Below are positions 1-12,868 of a DNA stretch of 64,000 nt, one piece after another. The first letter of the stretch is position 1. The number at the start of each line of letters is the position of its first letter. This stretch comes from Siphonodentalium dalli (taxonomy: Eukaryota > Mollusca > Scaphopoda > Gadilida > Siphonodentaliidae): the NCBI GenBank assembly GCA_032622095.1, contig CP136069.1, positions 35,564,194 through 35,628,193 on the forward strand, in the 5' to 3' direction. A program made the position numbers and the translations under genes. The notes below the pieces were generated by a model. It had not been told where the DNA came from and did no database searches. It saw only the letters and a list, made by a program, of their open reading frames with translations.

Positions 1-247
1 TTCGGTCGCAGGCCGGACCTCACGGTTTGGCTAATGAGCAGGGGTTGGGAGTTGGATAATTGGGGTGGGGCAGGCTGTTTGAGGCCCCATAAAATGCCCA
101 GTATTTTTGAAAGCGACTGTACTTTGCATCTGCACGGGCAAAATCCCTTTAACGTTTTGGACACTTTTATCGTATCAATGTGCAAGCAGGCATGTTTCGC
201 AATAGGACGGCACATTCGGTCGCAGGACGGACCTCACGGTTTGGCTA

Positions 248-2170
248 ATGAGCAGGGGTTGGGAGTTGGATAATTGGGGTGGGGCAGGCTGTTTGAGGCC
301 CCATAAAATGCCCAGTATTTTTGAAAGCGACTGTACTTTGCATATGCACAGGCAAAATCCCTTTAACGTTTTGGACACTTTTATCGTATCAATGTGCAAG
401 CAGGCATGTTTCGCGATAGGACGGCACATTCGGTCGCAGGCCGAACCTCACGGTTTGGCTAATGAGCAGGGGTTGGGAATTGGATAATTGGGGTGGGGCA
501 GGCTGTTTGAGGCCCCATAAAATGCCCAGTATTTTTGAAAGCGACTGTACTTTGCATCTGCACGGGCAAAATCCCTTTAACGTTTTGGACACTTGTATCG
601 TATCAATGTGAAAGCAGGCATGTTTCGCTATAGGACGGCACATTCGGTCGCAGGCCGGACCTCACGGTTTGGCTAATGAGCAGGGGTTGGGAGTTGGATA
701 ATTGGGGTGGGGCAGGCTGTTTGAGGCCCCATAAAATGCCCAATATTTTTGAAAGCGACTGTACATTGCATCTGCACGGGCAAAATCCCTTTGACGTTTT
801 GGACACTTTTATCGTATCAATGTGCAAGCAGGCATGTTTCGCGATAGGACAGCACATTCGGTCGCAGGCCGGACCTCACGGTTTGGCTAATGAGCAGGGG
901 TTGGGAGTTGGATAATTGGGGTGGGGCAGGCTGTTTGAGGCCCCAAAAAATGCCCAGTATTTTTGAAAGCGACTGTACTTTGCATATGCACAGGCAAAAT
1001 CCCTTTAACGTTTTGGACACTTTTATCGTATCAAAGTGCAAGCAGGCATGTTTCGCGATAGGACGGCACATTCGGTCGCAGGCCGGACCTCACGGTTTGG
1101 CTAATGAGCAGGGGTTGGGAATTGGATAATTGGGGTGGGGCAGGCTGTTTGAGGCCCCATAAAATGCCCAGTATTTTTGAAAGCGACTGTACTTTGCATC
1201 TGCACGGGCAAAATCCCTTTAACGTTTTGGACACTTGTATCGTATCAATGTGAAAGCAGGCATGTTTCGCTATAGGACGGCACATTCGGTCGCAGGCCGG
1301 ACCTCACGGTTTGGCTAATGAGCAGGGGTTGGGAGTTGGATAATTGGGGTGGGGCAGGCTGTTTGAGGCCCCATAAAATGCCCAATATTTTTGAAAGCGA
1401 CTGTACATTGCATCTGCACGGGCAAAATCCCTTTGACGTTTTGGACACTTTTATCGTATCAATGTGCAAGCAGGCATGTTTCGCGATAGGACAGCACATT
1501 CGGTCGCAGGCTTGACCTCTCGGTTTGGCTAATGAGCAGGGGTTGGGAGTTGGATAATTTGGGTGGGGCAGGCTGTTTGAGGCCCCATAAAATGCCCAGT
1601 ATTTTTGAAAGCGACTGTACTTTGCATATGCACAGGCAAAATCCCTTTAACGTTTTGGACACTTTTATCGTATCAAAGTGCAAGCAGGCATGTTTCGCGA
1701 TAGGACGGCACATTCGGTCGCAGGCCGGACCTCACGGTTTGGCTAATGAGCAGGGGTTGGGAATTGGATAATTGGGGTGGGGCAGGCTGTTTGAGGCCCC
1801 ATAAAATGCCCAGTATTTTTGAAAGCGACTGTACTTTGCATCTGCACGGGCAAAATCCCTTTAACGTTTTGGACACTTGTATCGTATCAATGTGAAAGCA
1901 GGGATGTTTCGCGATAGGACGGCACATTCGGTCGCAGGCCGGACCTCACGGTTTGGCTAATGAGCAGGGGTTGGGAGTTGGATAATTGGGGTGGGGCAGG
2001 CTGTTTGAGGCCCCATAAAATGCCCAGTATTTTTGAAAGCGACTGTACATTGCATCTGCACGGGCAAAATCCCTTTGACGTTTTGGACACTTGTATCGTA
2101 TCAATGTGCAAGCAGGCATGTTTCGCGATAGGACAGCACATTCGGTCGCAGGCCTGACCTCACGGTTTGG
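248..2170 (+). repeat. 3-monomer HOR (642 bp), three copies
   Basis: Three monomer classes alternate in fixed order: one with CATATGCACAGGC, one with TTGGGAATTGG plus TGTGAAAGC, and one with ACATTGCAT, TTTGACG and GGACAGCAC. The TGTGAAAGC variant falls near 607, 1249 and 1891, a step of 642. The copies are not perfectly identical; for example the third lacks some changes of the first two. Confidence 0.85.
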
Positions 2171-2381
2171 CTAATGAGCAGGGGTTGGGAGTTGGATAAT
2201 TGGGGTGGGGCAGGCTGTTTGAGGCCCCATAAAATGCCCAGTATTTTTGAAAGCGACTGTACTTTGCATCTGCACGGGCAAAATCTCTTTAACGTTTTGG
2301 ACACTTTTATCGTATCAATAAGCAAGCAGGCATGTTTCGCAATAGGACGGCACATTCGGTCGCAGGCCGGACCTCACGGTT

Positions 2382-5300
2382 TTGCTAATGAGCAGGGGTT
2401 GGGAGTTGGATAATTGGGGTGGGGCAGGCTGTTTGAGGCCCCATAAAATGCCCAGTATTTTTGAAAGCGACTGTACTTTGCATATGCACAGGCAAAATCC
2501 CTTTAACGTTTTGGACACTTTTATCGTATCAATGTGCAAGCAGGCATGTTTCGCGATAGGACGGCACATTCGGTCGCAGGCCGAACCTCACGGTTTGGCT
2601 AATGAGCAGGGGTTGGGAATTGGATAATTGGGGTGGGGCAGGCTGTTTGAGGCCCCATAAAATGCCCAGTATTTTTGAAAGCGACTGTACTTTGCATCTG
2701 CCCGGGTAAAATCCCTTTAACGTTTAGGACACTTGTATCGTATCAATGTGAAAGCAGGCATGTTTCGCGATAGGACGGCACATTCGGTCGCAGGCCGGAC
2801 CTCACGGTTTGGCTAATGAGCAGGGGTTGGGAGTTGGATAATTGGGGTGGGGCAGGCTGTTTGAGGCCCCATAAAATGCCCAATATTTTTGAAAGCGACT
2901 GTACATTGCATCTGCACGGGCAAAATCCCTTTGACGTTTTGGACACTTTTATCGTATCAATGTGCAAGCAGGCATGTTTCGCGATAGGACAGCACATTCG
3001 GTCGCAGGCCGGACCTCAAGGTTTGGCTAATGAGCAGCGGTTGGGAGTTGGATAATTGGGGTGGGGCAGGCTGTTTGAGGCCCCATAAAATACCCAGTAT
3101 TTTTGAAAGCGACTGTACTTTGCATCTGCACGGGCAAAATCTCTTTAACATTTTGGACACTTTTATCGTATCAATGTGCAAGCAGGCATGTTTCGCAATA
3201 GGACGGCACATTCGGTCGCAGGCCGGACCTCACGGTTTTGCTAATGAGCAGGGGTTGGGAGTTGGATAATTGGGGTGGGGCAGGCTGTTTGAGGCCCCAT
3301 AAAATGCCCAGTATTTTTGAAAGCGACTGTACTTTGCATCTGCACGGGCAAAATCCCTTTAACGTTTTGGACACTTGTATCGTATCAATGTGAAAGCAAG
3401 CATGTTTCTCGATAGGACGGCACATTCGGTCGCAGGCCGGACCTCACGGTTTGGCTAATGAGCAGGGGTTGGGAGTTGGATAATTGGGGTGGGGCAGGCT
3501 GTTTGAGGCCCCATAAAATGCCCAGTATTTTTGAAAGCGACTGTACTTTGCATCTGCACGGGCAAAATCCCTTTAACGTTTTGGACACTTTTATCGTATC
3601 AATGTGCAAGCAGGCATGTTTCGCAATAGGACGGCACATTCGGTCGCAGGCCGGACCTCACGGTTTGGCTAATGAGCAGGGGTTGGGAGTTGGATAATTG
3701 GGGTGGGGCAGGCTGTTTGAGGCCCCATAAAATACCTAGTATTTTTGAAAGCGACTGTACTTTGCATCTGCACGGGCAAAATCCCTTTAACGTTTTGGAC
3801 ACTTTTATCGTATCAATGTGCAAGCAGGCATGTTTCGCGATAGGACGGCACATTCGGTCGCAGGCCGGACCTCACGGTTTGGCTAATGAGCAGGGGTTGG
3901 GAGTTGGATAATTGGGGTGGGGCAGGCTGTTTGAGGCCCCATAAAATGCCCAGTATTTTTGAAAGCGACTGTACTTTGCATCTGCACGGGCAAAATCCCT
4001 TTAACGTTTTGGACACTTTTATCGTATCAATGTGCAAGCAGGCATGTTTCGCGATAGGACGGCACATTCGGTCGCAGGCCGGACCTCACGGTTTGGCTAA
4101 TGAGCAGGGGTTGGGAGTTTGATAATTGGGGTGGGGCAGGCTGTTTGAGGCCCCATAAAATGCCCAGTATTTTTGAAAGCGACTGTACTTTGCATCTGCA
4201 CGGGCAAAATCCCTTTAACGTTTTGGACACTTTTATCGTATCAATGTGCAAGCAGGCATGTTTCGCAATAGGACGGCACATTCGGTCGCAGGCCGGACCT
4301 CATGGTTTTGCTAATGAGCAGGGGTTGGGAGTTGGATAATTGGGGTGGGGCAGGCTGTTTGAGGCCCCATAAAATGCCCAGTATTTTTGAAAGCGACTGT
4401 ACTTTGCATATGCACAGGCAAAATCCCTTTAACGTTTTGGACACTTTTATCGTATCAATGTGCAAGCAGGCATGTTTCGCGATAGGACGGCACATTCGGT
4501 CGCAGGCCGAACCTCACGGTTTGGCTAATGAGCAGGGGTTGGGAATTGGATAATTGGGGTGGGGCAGGCTGTTTGAGGCCCCATAAAATGCCCAGTATTT
4601 TTGAAAGCGACTGTACTTTGCATCTGCCCGGGTAAAATCCCTTTAACGTTTAGGACACTTGTATCGTATCAATGTGAAAGCAGGCATGTTTCGCGATAGG
4701 ACGGCACATTCGGTCGCAGGCCGGACCTCACGGTTTGGCTAATGAGCAGGGGTTGGGAGTTGGATAATTGGGGTGGGGCAGGCTGTTTGAGGCCCCATAA
4801 AATGCCCAATATTTTTGAAAGCGACTGTACATTGCATATGCACGGGCAAAATCCCTTTGACGTTTTGGACACTTTTATCGTATCAATGTGCAAGCAGGCA
4901 TGTTTCGCGATAGGACAGCACATTCGGTCGCAGGCCGGACCTCAAGGTTTGGCTAATGAGCAGGGGTTGGGAGTTGGATAATTGGGGTGGGGCAGGCTGT
5001 TTGAGGCCCCATAAAATACCCAGTATTTTTGAAAGCGACTGTACTTTGCATCTGCACGGGCAAAATCCCTTTAACATTTTGGACACTTTTATCGTATCAA
5101 TGTGCAAGCAGGCATGTTTCGCAATAGGACGGCACATTCGGTCGCAGGCCGGACCTCACGGTTTTGCTAATGAGCAGGGGTTGGGAGTTGGATAATTGGG
5201 GTGGGGCAGGCTGTTTGAGGCCCCATAAAATGCCCAGTATTTTTGAAAGCGACTGTACTTTGCATCTGCACGGGCAAAATCCCTTTAACGTTTTGGACAC

Positions 5301-6233
5301 TTGTATCGTATCAATGTGAAAGCAAGCATGTTTCTCGATAGGACGGCACATTCGGTCGCAGGCCGGACCTCACGGTTTGGCTAATGAGCAGGGGTTGGGA
5401 GTTGGATAATTGGGGTGGGGCAGGCTGTTTGAGGCCCCATAAAATGCCCAGTATTTTTGAAAGCGACTGTACTTTGCATCTGCACGGGCAAAATCCCTTT
5501 AACGTTTTGGACACTTTTATCGTATCAATGTGCAAGCAGGCATGTTTCGCAATAGGACGGCACATTCGGTCGCAGGCCGGACCTCAAGGTTTGGCTAATG
5601 AGCAGGGGTTGGGAGTTGGATAATTGGGGTGGGGCAGGCTGTTTGAGGCCCCATAAAATACCTAGTATTTTTGAAAGCGACTGTACTTTGCATCTGCACG
5701 GGCAAAATCCCTTTAACGTTTTGGACACTTTTATCGTATCAATGTGCAAGCAGGCATGTTTCGCGATAGGACGGCACATTCGGTCGCAGGCCGGACCTCA
5801 CGGTTTGGCTAATGAGCAGGGGTTGGGAGTTGGATAATTGGGGTGGGGCAGGCTGTTTGAGGCCCCATAAAATGCCCAGTATTTTTGAAAGCGACTGTAC
5901 TTTGCATCTGCACGGGCAAAATCCCTTTAACGTTTTGGACACTTTTATCGTATCAATGTGCAAGCAGGCATGTTTCGCGATAGGACGGCACATTCGGTCG
6001 CAGGCCGGACCTCACGGTTTGGCTAATGAGCAGGGGTTGGGAGCTGGATAATTGGGGTGGGGCTGGCTGTTTGAGGCCCCATAAAATACCCAGTATTTTT
6101 GAAAGCGTCTGTACGTTGCATCTGCACGGGCAAAATCCCTTTAACGTTTTGGACACTTTTATCGTATCAATGTGCAAGCAGGCATGTTTCGCGATAGGAT
6201 GGCACATTCGGTCGCAGGCCGTACCTCACGGTT
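2382..6233 (+). repeat. 9-monomer HOR (1926 bp), two copies
   Basis: The monomer series at about 2382-4307 is repeated at about 4308-6233. Rare variants recur 1926 bp apart: 'gaaagcaagcatgtttctcg' near 3390 and 5316, the CCCGGGTAAAATCC class near 2701 and 4627, and 'aacattttggac' near 3148 and 5074. The step is exactly nine times 214. Confidence 0.85.
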
Positions 6234-9200
6234 TGGCTAATGAGCAGGGGTTGGGAGTTGGATAATTGGGGTGGGGCAGGCTGTTTGAGGCCCCATAAAA
6301 TGCCCAGTATTTTTGAAAGCGACTGTACTTTGCATCTGCCCGGGTAAAATCCCTTTAACGTTTAGGACACTTGTATCGTATCAATGTGAAAGCAGGCATG
6401 TTTCGCGATAGGACGACACATTCGGTCGCAGGCCGGACCTCACGGTTTGGCTAATGAGCAGGGGTTGGGAGTTGGATAATTGGGGTGGGGCAGGCTGTTT
6501 GAGGCCCCATAAAATGCCCAATATTTTTGAAAGCGACTGTACATTGCATCTGCACGGGCAAAATCCCTTTGACGTTTTGGACACTTTTATCGTATCAATG
6601 TGCAAGCAGGCATGTTTCGCAATAGGACGGCACATTCGGTCGCAGGCCGGACCTCACGGTTTTGCTAATGAGCAGGGGTTGGGAGTTGGATAATTGGGGT
6701 GGGGCAGGCTGTTTGAGGCCCCATAAAATGCCCAGTATTTTTGAAAGCGACTGTACTTTGCATATGCACAGGCAAAATCCCTTTAACGTTTTGGACACTT
6801 TTATCGTATCAATGGGCAAGCAGGCATGTTTCGCGATAGGACGGCACATTCGGTCGCAGGCCGGACCTCACGGTTTGGCTAATGAGCAGGGGTTGGAAGT
6901 TGGATAATTGGGGTGGGGCAGGCTGTTTGAGGCCCCATAAAATACCCAGTATTTTTGAAAGCGACTGTACTTTGCATCTGCACGGGCAAAATCCCTTTAA
7001 CGTTTTGGACACTTGTATCGTATCAATGTGAAAGCAGGCATGTTTCGCGATAGGACGGCACATTCGGTCGTAGGGCGGACCTCACGGTTTGGCTAATGAG
7101 CAGGGGTTGGGAGTTTGATAATTGGGGTGGGGCAGGCTGTTTGAGGCCCCATAAAATGCCCAGTATTTTTGAAAGCGACTGTACTTTGCATCTGCACGGG
7201 CAAAATCCCTTTAACGTTTTGGACACTTTTATCGTATCAATGTGCAAGCAGGCATGTTTCGCAATAGGACGGCACATTCGGTCGCAGGCCGGACCTCACG
7301 GTTTGGCTAATGAGCAGGGGTTGGGAGTTGGATAATTGGGGTGGGGCAGTCTGTTTGAGGCCCCATACAATACCTAGTATTTTTGAAAGCGACTGTACTT
7401 TGCATCTGCCCGGGCAAAATCCCTTTAACGTTTTGGACACTTTTATCGTATCAATGTGCAAGCAGGCATGTTTCGCGATAGGACGGCACATTCGGTCGCA
7501 GGCCGGACCTCACGGTTTGGCTAATGAGCATGGGTTGGGAGTTGGATAATTGGGGTGTGGCAGGCTGTTTGAGGCCCCATAAAATGCCCAGTATTTTTGA
7601 AAGCGACTGTACTTTGCATCTGCACGGGCAAAATCCCTTTAACGTTTTGGACACTTTTATCGTATCAATGTGCAAGCAGGCATGTTTCGCGATAGGATGG
7701 CACATTCGGTCGCAGGCCGGACCTCACGGTTTGGCTAATGAGCAGGGGTTGGGAGTTGGATAATTGGGGTGGGGCAGGCTGTTTGAGGCCCCATAAAATG
7801 CCCAGTATTTTTTAAAGCGACTGTACTTTGCATATGCACAGGCAAAATCCCTTTATTCGTTTTGGACACTTTTATCGTTTCAATGTGCAAGCAGGCATGT
7901 TTCGCGATAGGACGGCACATTCGGTCGCAGGCCGGACCTCACGGTTTGGCTAATAAGCAGGGGTTGGAAGTTGGATAATTGGGGTGGGGCAGGCTGTTTG
8001 AGGCCCCATAAAATACCCAGTATTTTTGAAAGCGACTGTACTTTGCATCTGCACGGGCAAAATCCCTTTAACGTTTTGGACACTTGTATCGTATCAATGT
8101 GAAAGCAGGCATGTTTCGCGATAGGACGGCACATTCGGTCGCAGGCCGGACCTCACGGTTTGGCTAATGAGCAGGGGTTGGGAGTTGGATAATTGGGGTG
8201 GGGCAGGCTGTTTGAGGCCCCATAAAATGCCCAGTATTTTTGAAAGCGACTGTACTTTGCATCTGCACGGGCAAAATCCCTTTAACGTTTTGGACACTTT
8301 TATCGTATCAATGTGCAAGCAGGCATGTTTCGCGATAGGACGGCACATTCGGTCGCAGGCCGGACCTCACGGTTTGGCTAATGAGCAGGGGTTGGGAGTT
8401 GGATAATTGGGGTGGGGTAGGCTGTTTGAGGCCCCATAAACTGCCCAGTATTTTTGAAAGCGACTGTACTTTGCATATGCACAGGCAAAATCCCTTTAAC
8501 GTTTTGGACACTTTTATCGTATCAAAGTGCAAGCAGGCATGTTTCGCGATAGGACGGCACATTCGGTCGCAGGCCGGACCTCACGGTTTGGCTAATGAGC
8601 AGGGGTTGGGAGTTGGATAATTGGGGTGGGGCAGGCTGTTTGAGGCCCCATAAAATACCTAGTATTTTTGAAAGCGACTGTACTTTGCATCTGCACGGGC
8701 AAAATCCCTTTAACGCTTTGGACACTTTTATCGTATCAATGTTCAAGCAGGCATGTTTCGCGATAGGACGGCACATTCGGTCGCAGGCCGAACCTCACGG
8801 TTTGGCTAATGAGCAGGGGTTGGGAATTGGATAATTGGGGTGGGGCAGGCTGTTTGAGGCCCCATAAAATGCCCAATATTTTTGAAAGCGACTGTACATT
8901 GCATCTGCACGGGCAAAATCCCTTTGACGTTTTGGACACTTTTATCGTATTAATGTGCAAGCAGGCATGTTTCGCGATAGGACAGCACATTCGGTCGCAG
9001 GCCGAAACTCACGGTTTGGCTAATGAGCAGGGGTTGGGAATTGGATAATTGGGGTGGGGCAGGCTGTTTGAGGCCCCATAAAATGCCCAGTATTTTTGAA
9101 AGCGACTGTACTTTGCATCTGCACGGGCAAAATCCCTTTAACGTTTTGGACACTTTTATCGTATCAATGTGCAAGCAGGCATGTTTCGCAATAGGACGGC

Positions 9201-12200
9201 ACATTCGGTCGCAGGCCGGACCTCACGGTTTGGCTAATGAGCAGGGGTTGGGAGTTGGATAATTGGGGTGGGGCAGGCTGTTTGAGGCCCCATAAAATAC
9301 CTAGTATTTTTGAAAGCGACTGTACTTTGCATCTGCACGGGCAAAATCCCTTTAACGTTTTGGACACTTTTATCGTATCAATGTGCAAGCAGGCATGTTT
9401 CGCGATAGGACGGCACATTCGGTCGCAGGCCGGACCTCACGGTTTGGCTAATGAGCAGGGGTTGGGAGTTGGATAATTGGGGTGGGGCAGGCTGTTTGAG
9501 GCCCCATAAAATGCCCAGTATTTTTGAAAGCGACTGTACTTTGCATCTGCACGGGCAAAATCCCTTTAACGTTTTGGACACTTTTATCGTATCAATGTGC
9601 AAGCAGGCATGTTTCGCGATAGGACGGCACATTCGGTCGCAGGCCGGACCTCACGGTTTGGCTAATGAGCAGGGGTTGGGAGTTGGATAATTGGGGTGGG
9701 GCAGGCTGTTTGAGGCCCCATAAAATACCCAGTATTTTTGAAAGCGACTGTACGTTGCATCTGCACGGGCAAAATCCCTTTAACGTTTTGGACACTTTTA
9801 TCGTATCAATGTGCAAGCAGGCATGTTTCGCGATAGGATGGCACATTCGGTCGCAGGCCGTACCTCACGGTTTGGCTAATGAGCAGGGGTTGGGAGTTGG
9901 ATAATTGGGGTGGGGCAGGCTGTTTGAGGCCCCATAAAATGCCCAGTATTTTTGAAAGCGACTGTACTTTGCATCTGCCCTGGTAAAATCCCTTTAACGT
10001 TTAGGACACTTGTATCGTATCAATGTGAAAGCAGGCATGTTTCGCGATAGGACGACACATTCGGTCGCAGGCCGGACCTCACGGTTTGGCTAATGAGCAG
10101 GGGTTGGGAGTTGGATAATTGGGGTGGGGCAGGCTGTTTGAGGCCCCATAAAATGCCCAATATTTTTGAAAGCGACTGTACATTGCATCTGCACGGGCAA
10201 AATCCCTTTGACGTTTTGGACACTTTTATCGTATCAATGTGCAAGCAGGCATGTTTCGCAATAGGACGGCACATTCGGTCGCAGGCCGGACCTCACGGTT
10301 TTGCTAATGAGCAGGGGTTGGGAGTTGGATAATTGGGGTGGGGCAGGCTGTTTGAGGCCCCATAAAATGCCCAGTATTTTTGAAAGCGACTGTACTTAGC
10401 ATATGCACAGGCAAAATCCCTTTAACGTTTTGGACACTTTTATCGTATCAATGGGCAAGCAGGCATGTTTCGCGATAGGACGGCACATTCGGTCGCAGGC
10501 CGGACCTCACGGTTTGGCTAATGAGCAGGGGTTGGAAGTTGGATAATTGGGGTGGGGCAGGCTGTTTGAGGCCCCATAAAATACCCAGTATTTTTGAAAG
10601 CGACTGTACTTTGCATCTGCACGGGCAAAATCCCTTTAACGTTTTGGACACTCGTATCGTATCAATGTGAAAGCAGGCATGTTTCGCGATAGGACGGCAC
10701 ATTCGGTCGTAGGCCGGACCTCACGGTTTGGCTAATGAGCAGGGGTTGGGAGTTTGATAATTGGGGTGGGGCAGGCTGTTTGAGGCCCCATAAAATGCCC
10801 AGTATTTTTGAAAGCGACTGTACTTTGCATCTGCACGGGCAAAATCCCTTTAACGTTTTGGACACTTTTATCGTATCAATGTGCAAGCAGGCATGTTTCG
10901 CAATAGGACGGCACATTCGGTCGCAGGCCGGACCTCACGGTTTGGCTAATGAGCAGGGGTTGGGAGTTGGATAATTGGGGTGGGGCAGTCTGTTTGAGGC
11001 CCCATACAATACCTAGTATTTTTGAAAGCGACTGTACTTTGCATCTGCACGGGCAAAATCCCTTTAACGTTTTGGACACTTTTATCGTATCAATGTGCAA
11101 GCAGGCATGTTTCGCGATAGGACGGCACATTCGGTCGCAGGCCGGACCTCACGGTTTGGCTAATGAGCATGGGTTGGGAGTTGGATAATTGGGGTGTGGC
11201 AGGCTGTTTGAGGCCCCATAAAATGCCCAGTATTTTTGAAAGCGACTGTACTTTGCATCTGCACGGGCAAAATCCCTTTAACGTTTTGGACACTTTTATC
11301 GTATCAATGTGCAAGCAGGCATGTTTCGCGATAGGATGGCACATTCGGTCGCAGGCCGGACCTCACGGTTTGGCTAATGAGCAGGGGTTGGGAGTTGGAT
11401 AATTGGGGTGGGGCAGGCTGTTTGAGGCCCCATAAAATGCCCAGTATTTTTTAAAGCGACTGTACTTTGCATATGCACAGGCAAAATCCCTTTATTCGTT
11501 TTGGACACTTTTATCGTTTCAATGTGCAAGCAGGCATGTTTCGCGATAGGACGGCACATTCGGTCGCAGGCCGGACCTCACGGTTTGGCTAATAAGCAGG
11601 GGTTGGAAGTTGGATAATTGGGGTGGGGCAGGCTGTTTGAGGCCCCATAAAATACCCAGTATTTTTGAAAGCGACTGTACTTTGCATCTGCACGGGCAAA
11701 ATCCCTTTAACGTTTTGGACACTTGTATCGTATCAATGTGAAAGCAGGCATGTTTCGCGATAGGACGGCACATTCGGTCGCAGGCCGGACCTCACGGTTT
11801 GGCTAATGAGCAGGGGTTGGGAGTTGGATAATTGGGGTGGGGCAGGCTGTTTGAGGCCCCATAAAATGCCCAGTATTTTTGAAAGCGACTGTACTTTGCA
11901 TCTGCACGGGCAAAATCCCTTTAACGTTTTGGACACTTTTATCGTATCAATGTGCAAGCAGGCATGTTTCGCGATAGGACGGCACATTCGGTCGCAGGCC
12001 GGACCTCACGGTTTGGCTAATGAGCAGGGGTTGGGAGTTGGATAATTGGGGTGGGGTAGGCTGTTTGAGGCCCCATAAAATGCCCAGTATTTTTGAAAGC
12101 GACTGTACTTTGCATATGCACAGGCAAAATCCCTTTAACGTTTTGGACACTTTTATCGTATCAAAGTGCAAGCAGGCATGTTTCGCGATAGGACGGCACA

Positions 12201-12470
12201 TTCGGTCGCTGGCCGGACCTCACGGTTTGGCTAATGAGCAGGGGTTGGGAGTTGGATAATTGGGGTGGGGCAGGCTGTTTGAGGCCCCATAAAATACCTA
12301 GTATTTTTGAAAGCGACTGTACTTTGCATCTGCACGGGCAAAATCCCTTTAACGCTTTGGACACTTTTATCGTATCAATGTTCAAGCAGGCATGTTTCGC
12401 GATAGGACGGCACATTCGGTCGCAGGCCGAACCTCACGGTTTGGCTAATGAGCAGGGGTTGGGAATTGGA
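5390..12470 (+). repeat. 17-monomer duplication, offset 3639 bp
   Basis: A series of about 3.4 kb (about 5.4-8.8 kb) recurs at about 9.0-12.5 kb. Private variants lie 3639 bp apart: 'ccctttattcgttttgg' near 7850 and 11489, 'ggctaataagcagg' near 7947 and 11586, and 'ccccatacaatacc' near 7361 and 11000. The offset is 17 x 214 + 1. The two copies differ by occasional substitutions, such as CCCGGGTAAAA near 6339 against CCCTGGTAAAA near 9978. Confidence 0.85.
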
Positions 12471-12868
12471 TAATTGGGGTGGGCAGGCTGTTTGAGGCCC
12501 CATAAAATGCCCAGTATTTTTGAAAGCGACTGTACTTTGCATCTGCACGGGCAAAATCCCTTTAACGTTTTGGACACTTGTATCGTATCAATGTGAAAGC
12601 AGGCATGTTTCGCGATAGGACGGCACATTCGGTCGCAGGCCGGACCTCACGGTTTGGCTAATGAGCAGGGGTTGGGAGTTGGATAATTGGGGTGGGGCAG
12701 GCTGTTTGAGGCCCCATAAAATGCCCAGTATTTTTGAAAGCGACTGTACATTGCATCTGCACGGGCAAAATCCCTTTGACGTTTTGGACACTTTTATCGT
12801 ATCAATGTGCAAGCAGGCATGTTTCGCGATAGGACAGCACATTCGGTCGCAGGCCGGACCTCACGGTT

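Noticed and set aside
22-45. Polymerase III A box in the monomer (TGGCTAATGAGC)
   Set aside because: Only partly fits the A-box consensus, and no B box follows at a suitable distance, so I do not call the satellite tRNA-derived.
34-273. Open frames of 79 codons (+) and 84 codons (-) present in most monomers
   Set aside because: They overlap on opposite strands, shift frame from one monomer to the next, and are interrupted by TGA or TAG in common classes (TGTGAAAGC, GTTTAGGAC, ATTAGGGTGG). Variants between monomers do not favour third codon positions.
1-2000. CRISPR array
   Set aside because: The repeated unit is 214 bp with no unique spacers between copies; this is satellite DNA.
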